From contig JANPWX010000034.1 in assembly GCA_024734555.1 (NCBI GenBank), forward strand, positions 675,928 through 739,927: a stretch of 64,000 bases of DNA. The letters run 5' to 3'. Position numbers and translations under genes: made by a program. The DNA comes from Trochalopteron elliotii (taxonomy: Eukaryota; Chordata; Aves; Passeriformes; Leiothrichidae). This document shows positions 37,053 to 50,100 of the stretch, one piece after another. The number at the start of each line of letters is the position of its first letter. The first letter of the stretch is position 1. Under the pieces are notes generated by a model, which did no database searches, was not told the DNA's origin, and saw nothing but the letters and a program-made list of their open reading frames with translations.

Positions 37053-37172
37053 GATTCCTCACAGAACTGTTGTGGCTGGAAAGGACATCTGGAGGTCACC
37101 TTGTCCAACCCCCTTGCTCAAGCAGGTTCACTCTGAGCCTGTTGCCCAAGAGGAGGTCCATGTGTATCCATT
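37053..37172 (-). mobile_element. CR1 LINE 3' fragment
   Basis: Short reversed CR1 tail: cacagaactgttgtggctgg, aaaggacatctggaggtcacc, ttgctcaagcaggttcac. About 120 bp. Confidence 0.75.
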
Positions 37173-37675
37173 TTTGGAACTCAGCTCCTATCCTAAAGCA
37201 TGGAATGAGACACCATAGATTCAAAAAAGCAACGTGGTTCACTTCTTCTTGCCCCAAATTTAAGAACAGCCCTCATAAGGAGTTCCAGAAAAGATGGGGT
37301 GCAATTGAACAACACACAGCACCAAGACAGTCACATTTACAGAGAATCTTCTCCACAGAAAGAAGACAGATGGGATAGGAAAAGAAGGAAAGGCTCTAAG
37401 GTAATTTACTGGGTTCCTCCAGGCCTCTGCAGATTCCAGAAAAGCTTTCATATTCCCTGGAGAGATGCCCATCTAGAGCTGGAAGGAAGCAACTCAGACT
37501 AGAGTTCTACTTTAGACATTCACAAGATAATTTTCCCAAGCAATACTGAAAAGTACTGTCATAAGCAAAACTCTGAAGCAAAGGAAGCTGGTGAGAGTAT
37601 TTTACTTATGGGCCAGGAAAATTGGGTGGACTTTCTGGAGTTCCCCAAATCTAAAAAAGGCTCAACATCCTCCCA

Positions 37676-37760
37676 CTACCCTGCAAAACAAACCCAAAGA
37701 AACCAACCAAAATCAACAAAACAAAACCTCCTAACAACACACAAAAAAACCCCACACAAC
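37676..37760. repeat. A/C-rich low-complexity tract
   Basis: aaacaaacccaaagaaacc / aacaaaacaaaacc / aaaaaaaccccacac type sequence, irregular. Confidence 0.7.
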
Positions 37761-40700
37761 TTAAAAACTATACAGATCAGTTCCCCAAACCCAGAGGGGG
37801 AAAAAAACGCTGACTCAAAGAATTTGATTTCTTACATCACAATGTAACCACAACAAATTCTCTGTACAGTAACAGAGAGTCAGGAAATCATTTAATCACC
37901 TTTTAATTAGCAAAAGTTTTATTTTAAGAAAACAAATATTGGGGTGAGAGTCAACCATTTATGCTGATGCATTTTTCAAACTACTCAGAAATTCAGAAGC
38001 TACCAGAAGTTTTCAGGTCAGTGTGGCAAAGAACAAACCAGAACATTTATGAGTACAAACAAATTATTCCTTCTCAAGATGGGAAACTGTTGAATAAAGG
38101 TAGAAGCTGTTAATGATCCCAAAGACCATTATAAAGACACCATTTACTCTGGCAGTGTAATTCTGAGTCCTTAGTGACTTGCATCCAAAAAGAATGTATG
38201 TCAAAACTCAAGCTTGTATTTCCCAGACTGCAGCAGGTCATCATCTCCCGAGAATAAAATATCCACGGAGTAAAGCAAAAAACCAAAACCCATCCTCCTC
38301 AAAAATAATTTACCCATTGTTCTTACCATGTCAAGCTCCCTCACTTCTGCAAGGCAACAGTCTAGGGAGCAGTTGAGCCCAAGCAGCTTAAAAAGGTCTT
38401 ACACAGGGTTTAAATCTCAGGCTGACCCTGTGCATACAGATGAATTGCACCCTCTGTGAAACAGGCTCTCTCTAACACTGTCACACAGAAATCTCACTGC
38501 TTAACTGCAAAGCCATGAAATTAGTCAGGCACTGAATGCTCTGGGGCAGAAATGATTGAAGAAAATCCTCATTTTCACCAGCAGAATAGGTTTACCAGTT
38601 AGAGAAGTACAGATGACCAATTCCCAGTCACACACCCTGTGCTAACACGACCTCACCAAGGTGAACCTTGGCTCAGAAAAAGCATTTGAGGCTGTAGAGG
38701 AGCAAGAGCAGATAAACACTTATATCCTCTCATAACAACTCTTCTTGCTTGGCAGTCTGCAGACAATTAATGCTTCCCCATAAAAGAGGATCTGGGTGCT
38801 TGCCAGGTTCTTTTTGCATGGCCACCAGAAGGTCATCTGCTGTAAGATTTGTCCAAGCCTAACATACTGCTCCTCAAAAACTGCTAGAGGTGTTTTTCCA
38901 TTCACTATGGTAACACAGATGGACAATCCTAACACACACTGACACTTTGGGACAGAACTGTCCTAGGAAGATAAAAATTACTCTAACAGAGAAGGAACCT
39001 TTTCATCTCAGAGTTGTTTAAGGATACATCTACACTGCAGCTTGCACAGAAAGAACATAATCTATTCTATCTCTGGTAACAGTCAGAAGACAGGCACACA
39101 GAGCAGAATTCCTCATGGATTAAATACTTCCCTAGTTCCTTGCATCTCTTTCATAGCTCAGAGCTACACCTGCTGCTGTGGCACTTCCAGCCATGGTAAG
39201 GTTAAAGTTTGCTGTGGCTGACATCAGGCACACTCAGATTAAAGAAGGGATGAATTACTAATCACCAGAGTGAGGACATTGCTGTACATCCCTTCCATCT
39301 CTGACCAGGCTAAAAGCTCATGCTTGCCCACTGCTACAAAAGTAACAAATACAAACCAAAGCTAAATAAACCAAGTATTATTTCCACCTGATCCTTGCTA
39401 GATCTGCTTCACCTTCTTTTCCTCTCCTTCACTATTCCAGCATTTTGTAAAACGATAAAGATGTTGAAATACTGCATTTAAATCAAAAGACAAGAACCTC
39501 CACAATGCACAGCCTGTGCCCATTCAGTACCTTGCTATTCAATCAAGACATTTGGTAATTTATTTGGCAGGAAAATACAGAATCACTATGTAGACCATTC
39601 TAATGGAAAAAGAAAAGTTAACCCTGTGTATGAAAAGCACATTAAGGTTTATATAGTTTACTTTATTCACCAAGACCTATGTGTTTACACAAACACTGTC
39701 CTTTGGATTTCAACCACTTCTACCATTCAATCAGACAGAGTCACAATCTGTGTCAGAGCTGCACACTCCAGTTTTAGACAATTTTAGGTTGACTGAGTTC
39801 TTTCAGATGTGCTTTAGGCCAGAGGAGGTTTCATGTCAGCCCTGCTTGGGATCTGCCCTGAGGAACCAAGAGAACCTTTCCAGCCCTGCACTTCCATGCA
39901 TACAAAGCACAACCACATGAATAAACCTCTGACCCTCCTCAACATGCCAAGAAACAAGAATCCCTCCACTCATTCCAGTGTCCAACAAAAAATAACCACT
40001 TTGATAAGTGCCAGAGGGAGAAGGAGAGGACTGCAGCTGGGTACAAGGACACAGGAGGGAACATTCAGTTCACAGAGCCTGACACTCAACCCTTGACTCC
40101 TACCTCAGTCATCTCCCTACCCACAAGCTCCTTCCATGTAGACACAGTGAATAAAAGTCTTACTCTGTCCAGACTCCTTTGCTCTCCAGTGTTGTGAAGT
40201 CTTCTAGGAAATACATTTTGCCAATTTATCCAACAACTGTCTCAGCCTATGGATGGTCATAACATTTTGATGAGTGTCTTAAACATCCATCCTCTCCCAG
40301 CTGGTTTCTCCAAGCAGGATTTTGAAACTGAAGCAAAGCCAGATCTTTCTTTATTTCTTCCTCATTTTTTTTTTCCTTACATAGAGAAAACCTGTTCCTG
40401 AATACAGGAGATGCAAAGGACATGCCTTTCAAATCCAAAGTATTAGGATCTTTCTCAGCCCTGATACATGCTGCATAAAAAAAACCAGATTATATGTATT
40501 TTTAACTCAACAGCCTAAAGCTCTGCTAATGCAAGCACAGCTGGCAGGTTTGAACAGTTACATAGAAACAGCTGAAATAAAAAAAAAAAAAGCAGAATTG
40601 TATTATTCAAATAACCAATGGGCTCACAAGAATAATTTTCACCTATGCAGTACTGTAACAATGAGGCCAGTCACCAATAAACTGCTATTTGGACAGTACA

Positions 40701-40793
40701 GTTAAGACCCTTTTCTATTTATTTATTCAAATGTAAACAAATATACTAAATGCCACAAAAGAATAATCCATTATTTAAACATAGCAAGAAGAA

Positions 40794-41354
40794 TTGTTTC
40801 ACAATACAGTTCCTCACAAATTTTCCTGGAAAGAGACTAGGCTTGAGGGTCTATCATGCATCTCCCCTTCATTTCTGAAAAGCAGGACAGCTGCCAAAAG
40901 TAAAAAAAAAACCCCACCTCAAACAATTCTCCTTTCCAAAAACTCAAGTAGTAAAGAACATCCAGAATACACAGAAGGCATTTCCTTTCCCTTGGCAAGA
41001 TGGCAGCTTCCAGAGCAAGGAATAAATGATAACACCTTGAAGTATTTTACAGGCATTCATTCCCGTGCTCCAGAGATGCATGCAGCTCATGGCTGCTCAC
41101 TCAGGAATCCAGAGACACTTCAACATAACAAACACAAATCATCTAAGGTGGCAGGATCTCCTGCATCAGGAAATTACAATCCAGTTTGGAGGCAAGAAAG
41201 GAAAAAACACATCATAGAAGCTGTCTTCATCAGCATCAGCTCAGAAGAGACCAAGACTGAAAGGAACAGTATTCTGAGAATTTTTAACCAAATATTCAGC
41301 CTTTCAGTGTCTCTCTTGTTGCTCTGTTTTGACTGTCATATATTTATTGCATGA
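40794..41354 (+). other. Unsupported 186-codon open frame (intronic, antisense)
   Basis: An uninterrupted 186-codon frame starting with ATG, antisense to GALNT11 and ending in a hydrophobic stretch (SVSLLLLCFDCHIFIA). No domain is recognised; composition (Ser, Lys, Thr, Gln rich) looks like translated AT-rich intron. No promoter, splice or homology evidence. Most likely chance. Confidence 0.15.
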
Positions 41355-41508
41355 CAGTTTTCCTCGGGCAAAGCCTTGGAACTGAGTTTACAGACCCACA
41401 TACCACAAATGCCAGGAGTAAAATACTTCTCTCTAATTTCCACAAATTCCAGTACAGAATTCTCAGTTCCTTGCACAAGTAGTAAATAATTGATTTTTTT
41501 TAAGAGAA

Positions 41509-42061
41509 TGTCCTGGGTTGTGGTGTAGAACGTGCACGGAGTATTCTACCACCATCTTCATGAACTGTGGAAACCTATTGCTGAAGCAGCATTCTTCCAG
41601 ACTCTTCCCTCCCTCTTTCTGTTAGGGTGTCTTTTGTTAAGGTGTCCTCTGCTAATGGATCTTTTGATAACGTGTTTTCTGTTAATGGCCTGCTGATGAC
41701 TTACAGATAACTCCCACCAGGAGTTATCTCCCGTTAATGGGCCATCAAGGACCCCCCTGTATGACTCATTATTCCATTGTGAGATGCTCCATCCAGGGGG
41801 AGGAGCCAAGCATTCTCACCTGCATATAATCTGGGATCTGGGACAATACGGGGTACCTTACCCACTGGATCTACAGAGGATCAGAGCTACCAGACCTTTC
41901 TACGGGATTGCTGCTTCCATCATCTTGCTCAGGTTGTATTCTGACTCTGTCAGGGGTCTTTTGTATTATTGCATTTATTTTATTTCTTTTTTTTTTCTTT
42001 TTCTATTAAATTGTATTTCTGACTTGGAGCCTCTCACTAGTTTTGCTTTCAAACCATCACA
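41509..42061 (+). mobile_element. Solo LTR of an endogenous retrovirus
   Basis: A 553-bp element starting TGTCCTGGG and ending ATCACA (TG...CA). It is flanked on both sides by the 5-bp direct repeat gagaa (41504-41508 and 42062-42066), a perfect target-site duplication. Inside are a TATA-like catataat at ~41823 and an ATTAAA at 42005. No gag, pol or env sequence adjoins it, so it is a solo LTR left by recombination. A 5-bp duplication fits ERVL-type or some class I elements. Antisense to GALNT11. An internal perfect hairpin lies at 41705-41729, and the ~41620-41690 section shows degenerate repeats around ttctgttaa. Confidence 0.85.
41705..41729. repeat. Perfect hairpin inside the LTR
   Basis: Arms agataactcc and ggagttatct (10 bp) around a 5-nt cacca loop. 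Confidence 0.85.
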
Positions 42062-43574
42062 GAGAACTATAAAGGTTAAATATTAGTAACTCAGTAGAAG
42101 TCTCTTAAATGCAATCAATCACAAAGCTGAAAAACTCTCCAGGAGCCACCTGCCAGAGCTGAGCTGCAGCATTCACTGTGCAATAGGCTTTTCATGTCAC
42201 AGCACCTTTTTTAGCAGCCTTACACCACCACCATGACATTCATTTCATACATTTATTTAATAACTGGCCCCACAAGGATACAACTGTGCTCCCCTCCAAA
42301 GCCCAGGAGGGTTTGTTGTTAGTAACCTGTGCAGCCTCAGTAACACTGGCCCAGTGTGTTGGCCTTGGATATTTTTAAAGGAAGCAAAAAAATGTCAACC
42401 ACAATCCACAATATTTTGGCTTAAAGAGCAATATTTGCTACAGACTCTATGACCTGCCACTGCTTAAGCACTGACATCTGCTTGGATTAACCTCAACAGT
42501 TTAGTAAACACACCGTGTGAGTAGGTATTTCATAACTGCGCCAGAACTCATGTTTGTCAGAGGTCAAACAGAGGATCAGACTAACCTCAAGATTTTTGAA
42601 ATAGGAGTAAAAATTATTTGAGAAAACCTTAAAGTCTGGTTGTAGTTTTTCCAAGGACAGCTTTCCTTTAAAAAAAAACCAGGAAAAGACAGATACACAA
42701 CTCATGCTACCCAAGACTACCTGTGTATTTTGGAACTATACTGAGGTAAGGAACAGATGTGTATAATCTTCATTTTAAAAGAGTATTCTACGAAAAAAAA
42801 AATCATTAAACTACTCTATCTTTCTACAGAGTCTTAGGATAATTTGCTGCATGACCTTCTATAGATGCTTCTAATTTTTACTTTCTTATTTTTTGAGGGG
42901 ATCAGAACACAAGAATATAAAAACACTACTCATGAATGCAACTTTGCTCTTTTAATGGCCTTAACTCTTCCTACATTTCTTGGCCTCCAAAATGTTACAG
43001 CTACCCATGAACGGGCTTTTCCAATTTACTGTTTGAATCACTATCAAACAACAGCATTAACAGCAATGAACAGAGGCCAGATTAGGAAGAAGTTGTGTAT
43101 TACTGCAATAACAAACACTCATCACACAAACAGAGATGCCATTCACACACCTTCTGCACTTGCACAAGAATTCTTTTTTCCCAGCCAAGCTTTCCATCAG
43201 AATCTCTCTCTTCAGGGAAAGTCACAGTTAATAGACCAGCAAGATGAAAAAGGGACTCCTCAGGCAGCTTTTGCTTCAGATCCAACACACATCACCAGGA
43301 GCAACATCCACTGAACATACAGCCAGAGCAAAAGTAACAGACACTTCCAAACAAAAGTGTTTCATGTGCTCCAGAATCTAAGCACCAAGCCAATTTAACT
43401 CCTCAAAAAACTCTCCTACAGGACTGTTTTATCACTAAATTTGATCTACCTACCAGTTTGGTTTTAATCAAAAAGCACCATTAATTTTTCACCTTACAGA
43501 GGGATGGGTGATTGCACTTTATGAATTAAGTGGCTTTTTTGACAGAACACAGGCAGGTAACTACTCATGTAAAG

Positions 43575-43965
43575 ATGGGCTGGCCCTACAGGAACCTAAA
43601 TCATGACACTCAGCAAGGACAGATGCCAAGTGCTGCACCTGGGCCAGACAAACTCTGTGGCTGCTGGCACAGCCTGAGGAACAGCTCTGCAGACAAGGGC
43701 AGAGCCCTGCAGTGAGGAGAGCTGAGGGATGGAGCCACAGCAGCACAGGCAGCTGAGCCAGGGCTGCAATTCCACAGCCCCCTGAGACCACAGGCAGAGG
43801 ACAGAACCCAGGGAGGGATTTGCCAGTGCAAGAAAGACACCAGGAAACTGCAGTGACATCAGTGAAAGGCCACCAAGGTGGCCACAGGCTGGAATTCTTG
43901 CCCTGTGAGAACTGAGGATGCTGGGCTCCCTCAGCCTGCAGAAGAGACAGCTTTGGGATGAGAAC
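43575..43965 (+). mobile_element. Probable CR1 LINE fragment (diverged)
   Basis: Resembles an internal 3'-part of CR1: aagtgctgcacctgggccag, ggtggccacaggctggaa, and ctcagcctgcagaagagac, in that order on the plus strand. The middle is poorly matched to the family as I remember it, so boundaries are rough. Confidence 0.6.
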
Positions 43966-45328
43966 TAAAATAGCAGCAGCCTGTTGCTACCTACAGAAAT
44001 GTTACCAAGAAAACAGAACCAGGCTATTTAGTGAGGTGCAAGGTAGGAGAAAGAAAGAACTAAAAAAGACTGATGTTAAATCATGTTAATGTTAATGTTC
44101 AGTCACACCAACACTCATTCACAGAAATATCCTGTGGACCACAGGCTGTCCTCTTGCATAAGACCACTGTTCCCATTCATTTTAATGAGATGACACATTA
44201 AGATCTATTTTTAATTAGCCTCTGCAAGTCCCTTCTAAATTCAACTTTCAAAGCTTTGAGAGCCAACAGTTTTAGTCATTTCAGCACAGATATACAAATC
44301 CATGTCATACCACCTAAAATAAATCCTGCTGGAATGAATACAAAATCTTGAGCAACATTTTACAGATAATCTTAAAATACAAATAATATTCATTATATTT
44401 TAAAGATAAAGAAAGGCACATAGATTAGTTGCACGAATTGTTGAACACCTGTGAAACTACACTCTGAGTATCTGAAGTCTGAAAAGCTTTAAGTGTTTTA
44501 GGACAAATTTAAAAATTCATCTTGTGAAGTCTTTACGTTCTCAGCCCTCACTTTTTTCCCAGTGTCAAATGACTCACTCATATACTGATTTGTATTTCAG
44601 TTTTGGGGCTTTAACCAGAGATGTCTAAATATTGCATAGTATCATTTCCAAACCTGTGAGCTATACATTGAAACATCCCTTCTAGGAACATAAATTTGCT
44701 TATCAAGCTTTTTGGAATTTCTCAACTCCAGTAAAAAAGCTTTACTTAGCAGGCTGCCAGAGTGTATGCAAACACTTTGGCTTTTTTATAATAAAAATGT
44801 GGAATTCCCCCTTGATCCACTTGCATTGTTTTTAAAAAAAGCACCCTTAAAGAAATTTTCAAGTATCTTCTGCAGTAACATCTTCCACTTCTTTGTCAAC
44901 AATAAAACATACTGGTTTTCCCAATTGATAAAAGATTCCTTTCTCCCCACATATTACTCCTCTTCATGAAGTAAGAGTATTCCATGAGGGCTCTAATTTA
45001 AGGACACGATTTTAATGGAAAAAACAGTTACAAGTTTTAGAAAGAAAAGCTTTTCTAAGTCAGGATCTCATGTTAACAAACAGCTGAAAAGAACACCAGG
45101 TTTAGTTACAACCAGTGGTACAACACTGCATCTAGAAAAGTAACATAATAGTCCAGCCTGATTAGAGAAAACAAGGGCTCTTGGATTAGAAATACAGGCT
45201 TACCAAAATTCTGGTTCTCAGTTCTCAGTAAATAAGTGCTATACTTTCATGCTGCTGCAGTGTCCTCATTCCCCTCCAAATAAAGCTTCTTATTTCCCAA
45301 AGCACAGTTATAAGAAAGAAATTCTTAC

Positions 45329-45421
45329 CTATCTCCCTGCCAAAGGCTCTGTAGGCTGCTGGGCTGGATGTTCCTTTAAGCCATCTGGCACATGAATACA
45401 TGTCATGCCATTCCCGGAGTC
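45329..45421 (-). other. GALNT11: Possible alternative GALNT11 leader exon
   Basis: A 93-nt minus-strand block with a strong donor (GATAG|GTAAGA) and an acceptor ending tatttttag. It contains several ATGs, so it would be untranslated leader. Only splice-site appearance supports it; the pyrimidine tract is weak. Confidence 0.3.
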
Positions 45422-45900
45422 CTAAAAATACCTTCAGCCTTTTTTGTTGCTAATAAATACTTTCTTCTAACTCAAACAGCAAGATTTTCTTTTCATCAGT
45501 AAAACCAGCTCTGAAAGCCAGAATGCCTCCAAAGAAAGCTGCAATGCATTTTGTAATAAAGCCTCTTCCTTCTTCACAGAGCTTAGAAAAAGAGCAAGGT
45601 TAAACACCCCACAAGTTGTTCTTCATTGCATCTCTCTCACATGAAAGATCCACGCATCTAAATATTAGTTTAACAAGCCTCCAGCACTATATACAAATGC
45701 AGAATGTAAGAGAGCTTGCAAGGTCAACTACACACAAATAAGCTGCTTAATACCTTTTCTAAACGTTTAAAATCTGCTTAGCTGTCCCTCACATTGAACC
45801 CCTGCAAAGCTCACCGAAATAACAACAAAAATGCAGATTCATGCAAAATAATTAGACTAGTGACACTTGTACAGGAACAGCTGAACTGTAGAACCCTCAC

Positions 45901-46050
45901 CTTTTTCCAGAAGAGTCGGCACTAAAGCAGAGCAAGGTTACACAGGGAGAGCACATTGACTGCAGCAGCAGCGTGTCTTCATTCCCAGCGAACAATGAAG
46001 CGCTGAGCCAGAAACTTAACACTTTGCTGCTTGCCAGTCCTGCCCGGGAA
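45901..46050 (-). other. GALNT11: Possible alternative GALNT11 first exon
   Basis: Minus-strand sequence ending in a good donor (AAAAAG|GTGAGG at 45901/45900). The upstream part near 46040 is more GC-rich (gttcccgggcaggactgg). The 5' limit is unknown. Support is splice-site appearance only. Confidence 0.25.
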
Positions 46051-47156
46051 CGGGGGAACCAGCACAGGGTTCTCTAGGAAAACAGGCCAGTGTGGATGGA
46101 TCTGAGGACACCAGTGCTGCATATATTCATTTGACTGTATTCACTGCCCCAAAATCATCAATATATTTTTCTGTCTGTAATTATTTTTCACATCTCTTTT
46201 ATGATGTTTTTACAGCTGATGCAGGATCCATATATCAATCCATGGATTTGGCAATATACACATGGTCATTTTTCTGCCACTCACATAATCAATCAGTAGC
46301 ATTCTTCATCATGACTAGACTACAGTAATGCTAGAGAAAATGATCATTAAGTTGTATAAAAATTCCCTTACTCCTCATTTTCCAAATCACTAGGACCTTC
46401 ATAAGATTCCCACATTTTGACAGAAATTTTCTAGGTATGTTTTCTGTTCATCTTCAGAAATTTTCATCAAAAGTGCATTGGGCTTCTTTTTTTCCCCAGT
46501 CTTTTACAAGGAAAATGAAAACACATTTTCTAATTCTTAAAAAAAAAAAAGGACAAAATTTAAAAAAAAAATTGGCCTCGTTTGTGCAACCCTCCTGACA
46601 AAAAAAGCTGCAGCAAATCTGTCAACAAAACAGACCTCACTGAAGGACTTTTGAGTGGGACAGTGGTAAAAAGAGGGGCTGACCAGTCTGTTTTAAACCT
46701 GTCACTACTAACCATGGAAACTGCACTTGGCATAGGTTCTGCAGTAGCTCCCAGAAGACATCCACCATCCACCCTTGCAGAACTCAGTACTGATATGAAC
46801 AGCTAGATACAGAAAATACACAAAAGACATCTGCCAACTCCCACTGGAAACTTCCAAAGACTCTACCTGAACTTGTATAAAATGCAACAGCTCTGCAATT
46901 ATGTTACTATTTGTACCAGAGAGTTGGAAAATGCCTTAATGAGAATTGTTACATTGCACCTTATCGGGCAGCATCAGATTACAGAATTCCTAGACCTCCG
47001 TGCCTGCTCCCCACAAATCCTTCAAGTCTACTTCATCCCTCTTTCTGCAGGGTTTTCCTTCTCAATAGGCAGAAATTTACATTAAAATACCTTGTTCAGG
47101 ATCAAACACCTTTATGGAGCCTGAGTAACTGATCTAAGCATAAGGATTTATTTGTT

Positions 47157-47190
47157 TAAAAAAAAACCCAAACACAAACAAACAAAAATA
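47157..47190. repeat. A/C-rich low-complexity tract
   Basis: Short aaaaaaaacccaaacacaaac-type run, similar in character to the other A/C tracts. Confidence 0.6.
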
Positions 47191-50100
47191 TAAACAATAA
47201 ATGAAACACAGCCCCAGAATTAATTGTGAGGTTAAAGCAAGTTACAGTTTAAATTCCTAGATCACCTCTAATAGGAAAATATTTAACTCATTCTAAACTG
47301 CCCAGAGTTCTTAACCCAGTTACGTTTCTCCATGCTGTTAAGGATGCCACTATCTCAGTGATTTCCTCAATGTACCATGTCCTGTGTTTTTCCATGTGAA
47401 TGGCCATAGTTAAAAAAAATCAGAAGTGAAAAAATACTAAAAGCATGAGTTGAACTTAAAGTCCATCTGCATTTCTTAAGTCCAAAACCAAATTTCACTT
47501 GGAATTTTTCCCTCCAAGCTTTAGCACAGAGTCCACATTATCCGTGCCATTTGGAACTTTCATTTTTCCCCAGTAAGAAATTCTGAGCTAGACCAAGACC
47601 CTGTAATCTTCTTGCTTTGGATTCACTTTCTCATCAGAAGTTTAAAATATTTTCTGCACACAGGTTTCTATCTGTGTCTTTTATCTTCTCACAAATGTCT
47701 CTAGACATTAATATAAGAGAGGAATCCTAAGGATATAAACCTACTTTGTGTTCTCTCTTCAACTCACTGACTGCACCAGGACAGGTACCAGACCGAGGCA
47801 AGGGACTCTGGTTGAAGGATTTGCTCTGCTGCAGATTTTGATGAGATTCTCAGAACTCAATGTCTCAGCTCTCTCCTCATGCACTAAGGCATAATTGTTG
47901 GATTAAAAGAAGTCACTAGCAGAAACAGATTGTACGCAGCCTGTAAGGAGAGCAAACTTCAACCAGTTATGCCAAAAATTAATTTTCTCAGTCTTTCATT
48001 CCTTCTCTGTGATCTTACAGACTCAATCTTTCCTTCTCACAAGAAAGCCCTTTGAGGAAAGAATTGTGGACCACTCCTTTTCCATCCCCACTTGGTCACT
48101 TTTCTTCTACTTATCTATTGCCAACGTTTCTAACGCGAAAACATACTTGGGATTTTGATGTTGAAATCACGGATGTTGCAACAAAATGAACAAAAATATC
48201 AAAAATACATTTTCCCACTTCAGTAGAAGCCATGCCTCCCAACACTCTGCTTGCACAGAAGGTTAATGTGCAATCTAGAGCTTGGCCATCTCTTGGTTCA
48301 TAGGTGACGAGTCTCGACATCTGCTGACACCAGAGATAAAAAATTCGTGCTAACTGACAAAATTAAGATATTCCAGGAGATGGAAAACTAAAGGAAACAC
48401 TTCTAGAAAACATATTCAATAACAAATATGGGAAGCATCAATAGAGACAGTGGCATCCTTTGTTCTTGATGTTATGCTTAAAGAACTGGCAAAATAGTCA
48501 AAATACCTACAAAGATTGATTCATAAGAGGTTTTGAATCAAAACATGATAGTTCGTGCTCCCTGGAAAAGTATCTGTGTTTTAATTAAGGCCACCTCCAA
48601 GGTTTAAAGCCTCCAATTTAATCCTTGTCTACACAAGAAAATCTGTGTCATTTAGCCAAGCAACATTTGGATGGTTTTACACAAAATAAAAAGACCTCCA
48701 CGAATATGCCTCTAACATTCATTAAGTATTTGCTTAAATCAGTCTGGCACATAGCAACCTTTCACTGAGGTACCTTCCTTTCAGCATGCCTCTGCAAGTT
48801 TATTAGCTTAGCCTGTCAATGTAAAATCTGTCTTCTTAAATGGTTGAAGTCTTGGGAATGACAAAAAGTTACTGCAGGTAGGCAGGTACCCCCCAAACAG
48901 CCACTCATGCACATATTCCTTCCCTCTTGAGCAGCAAGAAGAGTTACTTTTGTCCTGCTCCATGGCAAGAGAGGCTGGAGTACAAATGTGAACAGTCTCT
49001 GCAGCAGAGCAGGTAAGGCAGAACTTGTTAGTCACAGCCAACTTCAGTCTCAGAAATGCAGAGCTTGCAATGCCACTACTGCCATGAGACAGAAAACCAC
49101 AGGAGCTCCCAAGTGAATTTCGAGCCACAAAGACATCAAAGACCTGTGAGCACTATGGGGTAGCAACTCTGGACTCCTCCCTGCCCTGCACACCTTCCTG
49201 CTCACCCTCTAAAGCACAGGGCAGGCAGCACCAAATCCTGAGGTTCCTGCATCAGGGGTTTCTGATCAGTGTCAGCAGTGGAAACGCTGATTCACCCTCG
49301 TGCTGTGTTCCAGTTTCAAACATGCAAAGGATCAGGCTGCCAAGCCAGACTGCACAAGAAAGGGCTGAGATACAACACACTCAACACGTGTTTACAGGCA
49401 TTTCACTCCTTAGTCTGCATTTCAGTAACTCCATCAGTTATTTCATCTACAGATTTAGCATGTTTTCACCTCTCAGGGAATAAATTCAGAAGTTCCTACA
49501 ACAAAGTATCAGAAATTTAGTATACTTGAAGTCAATTTTTGAATGAAAGAGTACAGTCAGCTTCCTAATTTTCCACCTTTTTTGCTGCAGTGAATTTCTA
49601 GTTTTCACAGAGTTTTCAAACAGAACATTGACACTAATTCTTACACAATGCTGACTCACATGAGAAACATGCTAGAACGTGGCTGAAGGATGTGGTGCAT
49701 ACTATTGGTTCTTATACAAAGAGAGCTGAACAAATGCTTTTCCCCATGCTACAAAACCCTGCCTGAGCAGCCAGAACCTCACCACTGACACTACTTTATA
49801 CATTAACACAGTAGCTGCAACAGCAAATGCTTTCATCTCCATAAACCACCATATGTTTTGAAAGGAAACTTTAGATAAGAACACAGTTTATCTGCCTCCC
49901 ACACTCTAACAGAGACTGAAACAGATTTCACCTCTGTAATACTTTTTGAGAAAGAAAAAGCAAATTCATTTCTGCACTTAAAGTACAAGAACATACTTTC
50001 ACTCTGCAACAGCAAGAAGCATCTCTCCAAAATGCAAAGGAAATTGCTTGATTTTGGGGATACCTGCAGCTGCAGTATCACCTACCAGGCAGATGGAACT

